Shown here: positions 4,964 through 6,447 of the stretch, in pieces
How the letters are laid out: the number at the start of each line of letters is the position of its first letter
Numbering within the stretch: position 1 is the first letter of the stretch
NCBI GenBank assembly: GCA_937930275.1
Contig: CALGLM010000112.1
Span: 1-6,447 of the forward strand
Length of the DNA: 6,447 nucleotides
Direction of reading: 5' to 3'
Origin: an uncultured Ignavibacteria bacterium
GTDB taxonomy: Bacteria > Bacteroidota > Ignavibacteria > Ignavibacteriales > Melioribacteraceae
Program-made: the position numbers and the translations under genes
Notes under the pieces: model-generated
What the model saw: the letters and a program-made list of their open reading frames with translations, nothing else
Database searches by the model: none
Told to the model about the DNA's origin: nothing

Positions 4964-5548
4964 TTGCGAATTCTTTTTGGAATTGGAAACCCCGGCATTA
5001 AGTACAACGAAACTTGGCATAATGTCGGGTTTATTATTTTAGATAGACTTGCCCACCAATTAAACTTAAAATTTAAGCCCTCAAAACACGATTATTATTT
5101 TGCTGAAGGAACTTTAGAAAATATTGATTTCGTTTTAATAAAACCTACTACTTATGTAAACAACAGCGGTTTTGCTGCTGCCGATGTTATATCCAAATAT
5201 CAAACCGAACTTTCGGATTTTTTAGTAATTTGTGACGACTTAAATATTTCGAAAGGGGAAATAAAACTTAAGCAAAACGGGGGAGACGGAGGGCATAACG
5301 GTCTTGCTTCTATAATCTACAATATTAATACAAACAAATTTCCGCGTTTTCGGTTCGGAATTGGAAACAATTTTGATAAAGGCGAAATGGCTGACTATGT
5401 TTTAAGTAAAATTTCTTTAAAAGATTTTGAACTTATTAATAAAAATCTTAATTTATCTATTGTCCTTTTAACTGATTTCATTCTGGGAGGGATGAAAAAT
5501 ATGTTAAATAGTTTTAGCAAAAATAATAACAAATTAAAAAACGATTAA
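4964..5548 (+). CDS. pth: Peptidyl-tRNA hydrolase, TTG start
   Basis: This is bacterial Pth1, which cleaves the ester bond of peptidyl-tRNAs that fall off the ribosome and recycles the tRNA. The 194 residues are a normal length. Motifs are 'FGIGNPGIKY' (5-14, N9), 'TWHNVGF' (17-23, catalytic H19), 'KPTTYVNNSG' (60-69, N66), 'CDDLN' (90-94, D92) and 'GGHNGL' (109-114, N112). All catalytic residues are kept, but two usually conserved neighbours differ: the Arg of 'TRHN' is W18 and the Met of 'TxMN' is V65. The start is TTG at 4964, because it gives the family's N-terminus directly and no ATG or GTG upstream fits the 9-base gap after rplY. AAGGA at 4946-4950 inside the end of rplY is the nearest Shine-Dalgarno, 13 bases away, so initiation may depend on coupling to rplY. 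hppA follows after 21 bases. Confidence 0.95.
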   Translation: MRILFGIGNPGIKYNETWHNVGFIILDRLAHQLNLKFKPSKHDYYFAEGTLENIDFVLIKPTTYVNNSGFAAADVISKYQTELSDFLVICDDLNISKGEIKLKQNGGDGGHNGLASIIYNINTNKFPRFRFGIGNNFDKGEMADYVLSKISLKDFELINKNLNLSIVLLTDFILGGMKNMLNSFSKNNNKLKND

Positions 5549-5569
5549 TAACCGATTACAGGAGCATGC

Positions 5570-6447
5570 ATGGATTGGATTGTTTATACTATTCCTTTTA
5601 TGGGTCTTATTGCTTTACTTTATTCTTACATTAAAAATGCTTGGATTAATAAACAAGGGGTAGGCAATGCCCATATGGAAGAAATTTCAGGATATATTAG
5701 AGAAGGTGCTATAGCATTTTTAAGAACAGAATATAAAACTATTGCCATTTTTGTTATAGTTGTAGCTGTTATGTTAGGCATAAGTAATCATTTTAATAAC
5801 GAATCATCATCATTAATTGCAGTATCGTTTTTTGTGGGCGCCGTTTGTTCTGCGCTTGCGGGCTATCTTGGTATGATAGCAGCTACTAAGGCAAACGTAA
5901 GAACGACTAATGCCGCTATTAAAGGACTTGGACCAGCATTACAGATTGCTTTTACCGGCGGTTCTATTATGGGTATGAATGTGGTAGGATTAGGTATTTT
6001 AGGGCTTAGCTCGTTATTTATTTTATATAGTAACATAGGTTGGGATTTAGCAAAAATTATAAACGTTATTTCCGGTTTTTCTCTCGGTGCTTCATCTATT
6101 GCATTATTTGCACGTGTTGGCGGAGGTATTTATACTAAAGCTGCCGATGTTGGTGCCGATTTAGCCGGTAAGGTTTATGAAGGTATTCCTGAAGATGACC
6201 CACGTAACCCCGCAACTATTGCCGATAATGTTGGCGATAACGTTGGTGACGTAGCAGGTATGGGTGCAGATCTTTTTGAATCGTACGTAGGTGCTATAAT
6301 CGGAACAATGGTGTTGGGTGCGGTATTTGCCGGTAGCGAAGTTCCTGAACTTGGGTTAGAGGCTGTATTATTACCTATGGTATTAGCGGGTGTCGGAATT
6401 TTAATTTCGGTTCTCGGTACTTTTTTTGTAAAAGTAGAAGAAGGCGG
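5570..6447 (+). CDS. hppA: Membrane-bound ion-translocating pyrophosphatase, N-terminal part (3' end outside window)
   Basis: The enzyme hydrolyses cytoplasmic pyrophosphate and uses the energy to pump H+ and/or Na+ across the membrane. The window holds 292 codons, about 40% of a usual 650-800-residue protein. Hydrophobic segments lie near residues 3-21, 57-75, 83-108 and 130-160. The family signature is intact: '[20 protein letters not shown]' (184-203), then '[20 protein letters not shown]' (208-227), which carries the pyrophosphate- and Mg-binding aspartates, and '[10 protein letters not shown]' (230-239). E237 in DLFES occupies the membrane glutamate position found in many Na+-type and some H+-type bacterial enzymes; plant enzymes have the glutamate one helix turn later. 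The ion and the K+ dependence cannot be decided, since the K+ determinant lies beyond the window. AGGAG at 5560-5564, 5 bases before the ATG, supports the start. The 21-base gap from pth suggests cotranscription. Confidence 0.96.
   Translation, partial: MDWIVYTIPFMGLIALLYSYIKNAWINKQGVGNAHMEEISGYIREGAIAFLRTEYKTIAIFVIVVAVMLGISNHFNNESSSLIAVSFFVGAVCSALAGYLGMIAATKANVRTTNAAIKGLGPALQIAFTGGSIMGMNVVGLGILGLSSLFILYSNIGWDLAKIINVISGFSLGASSIALFARVGGGIYTKAADVGADLAGKVYEGIPEDDPRNPATIADNVGDNVGDVAGMGADLFESYVGAIIGTMVLGAVFAGSEVPELGLEAVLLPMVLAGVGILISVLGTFFVKVEEG

Noticed and set aside
4600..5007. Minus-strand open frames of 64 and 68 codons opposite rplY and the start of pth
   Set aside because: They are antisense shadows of confident genes with low-complexity, Ser/Thr-rich translations and no start signals.

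Overview
The window is AT-rich, compact and fully bacterial. It looks like a chromosomal segment from the Bacteroidota/Chlorobiota/Ignavibacteriota side of the FCB group. I base this on low GC, strong A/T-ending codon preference, the LolA-like and ABC-2 envelope genes, a two-domain (CTC/TL5-type) L25, and a membrane pyrophosphatase downstream of pth. The phylum is inferred from overall style; no marker here settles it. No tRNA, rRNA, CRISPR array or insertion sequence is visible.

Layout. (1) Bases 1-1786, plus strand: the tail of an ABC transporter ATPase, its six-helix ABC-2 permease (ATGA start/stop overlap) and a secreted LolA-like protein, closely packed as one operon for envelope export or lipoprotein handling. 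(2) Bases 1783-3073, minus strand: an operon read lexA, then a standalone 82-residue WYL-like protein, then a 126-residue protein resembling a degraded PD-(D/E)XK nuclease fold. Its last stop codon overlaps the stop of the LolA-like gene. (3) Bases 3074-3242: a divergent promoter region with a near-consensus lexA promoter, an inverted repeat over its -10 that is a strong candidate LexA operator, an A/T-rich UP-like tract, and a weaker prs promoter. (4) Bases 3243-6447, plus strand: prs (PRPP synthase), rplY/ctc (ribosomal protein L25), pth (peptidyl-tRNA hydrolase, TTG start) and the first 292 codons of hppA (ion-pumping membrane pyrophosphatase). The prs-ctc-pth order is a known bacterial arrangement.

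The most interesting part is the lexA operon. LexA is normally cleaved after DNA damage, and WYL domains in several characterised regulators bind single-stranded DNA or sense damage. A minimal WYL protein and a nuclease-fold protein cotranscribed with lexA, behind what looks like a self-controlled LexA operator, suggest a small undescribed SOS accessory module. That function is inference; the gene order, spacing, ribosome binding sites and operator symmetry are read directly from the sequence.
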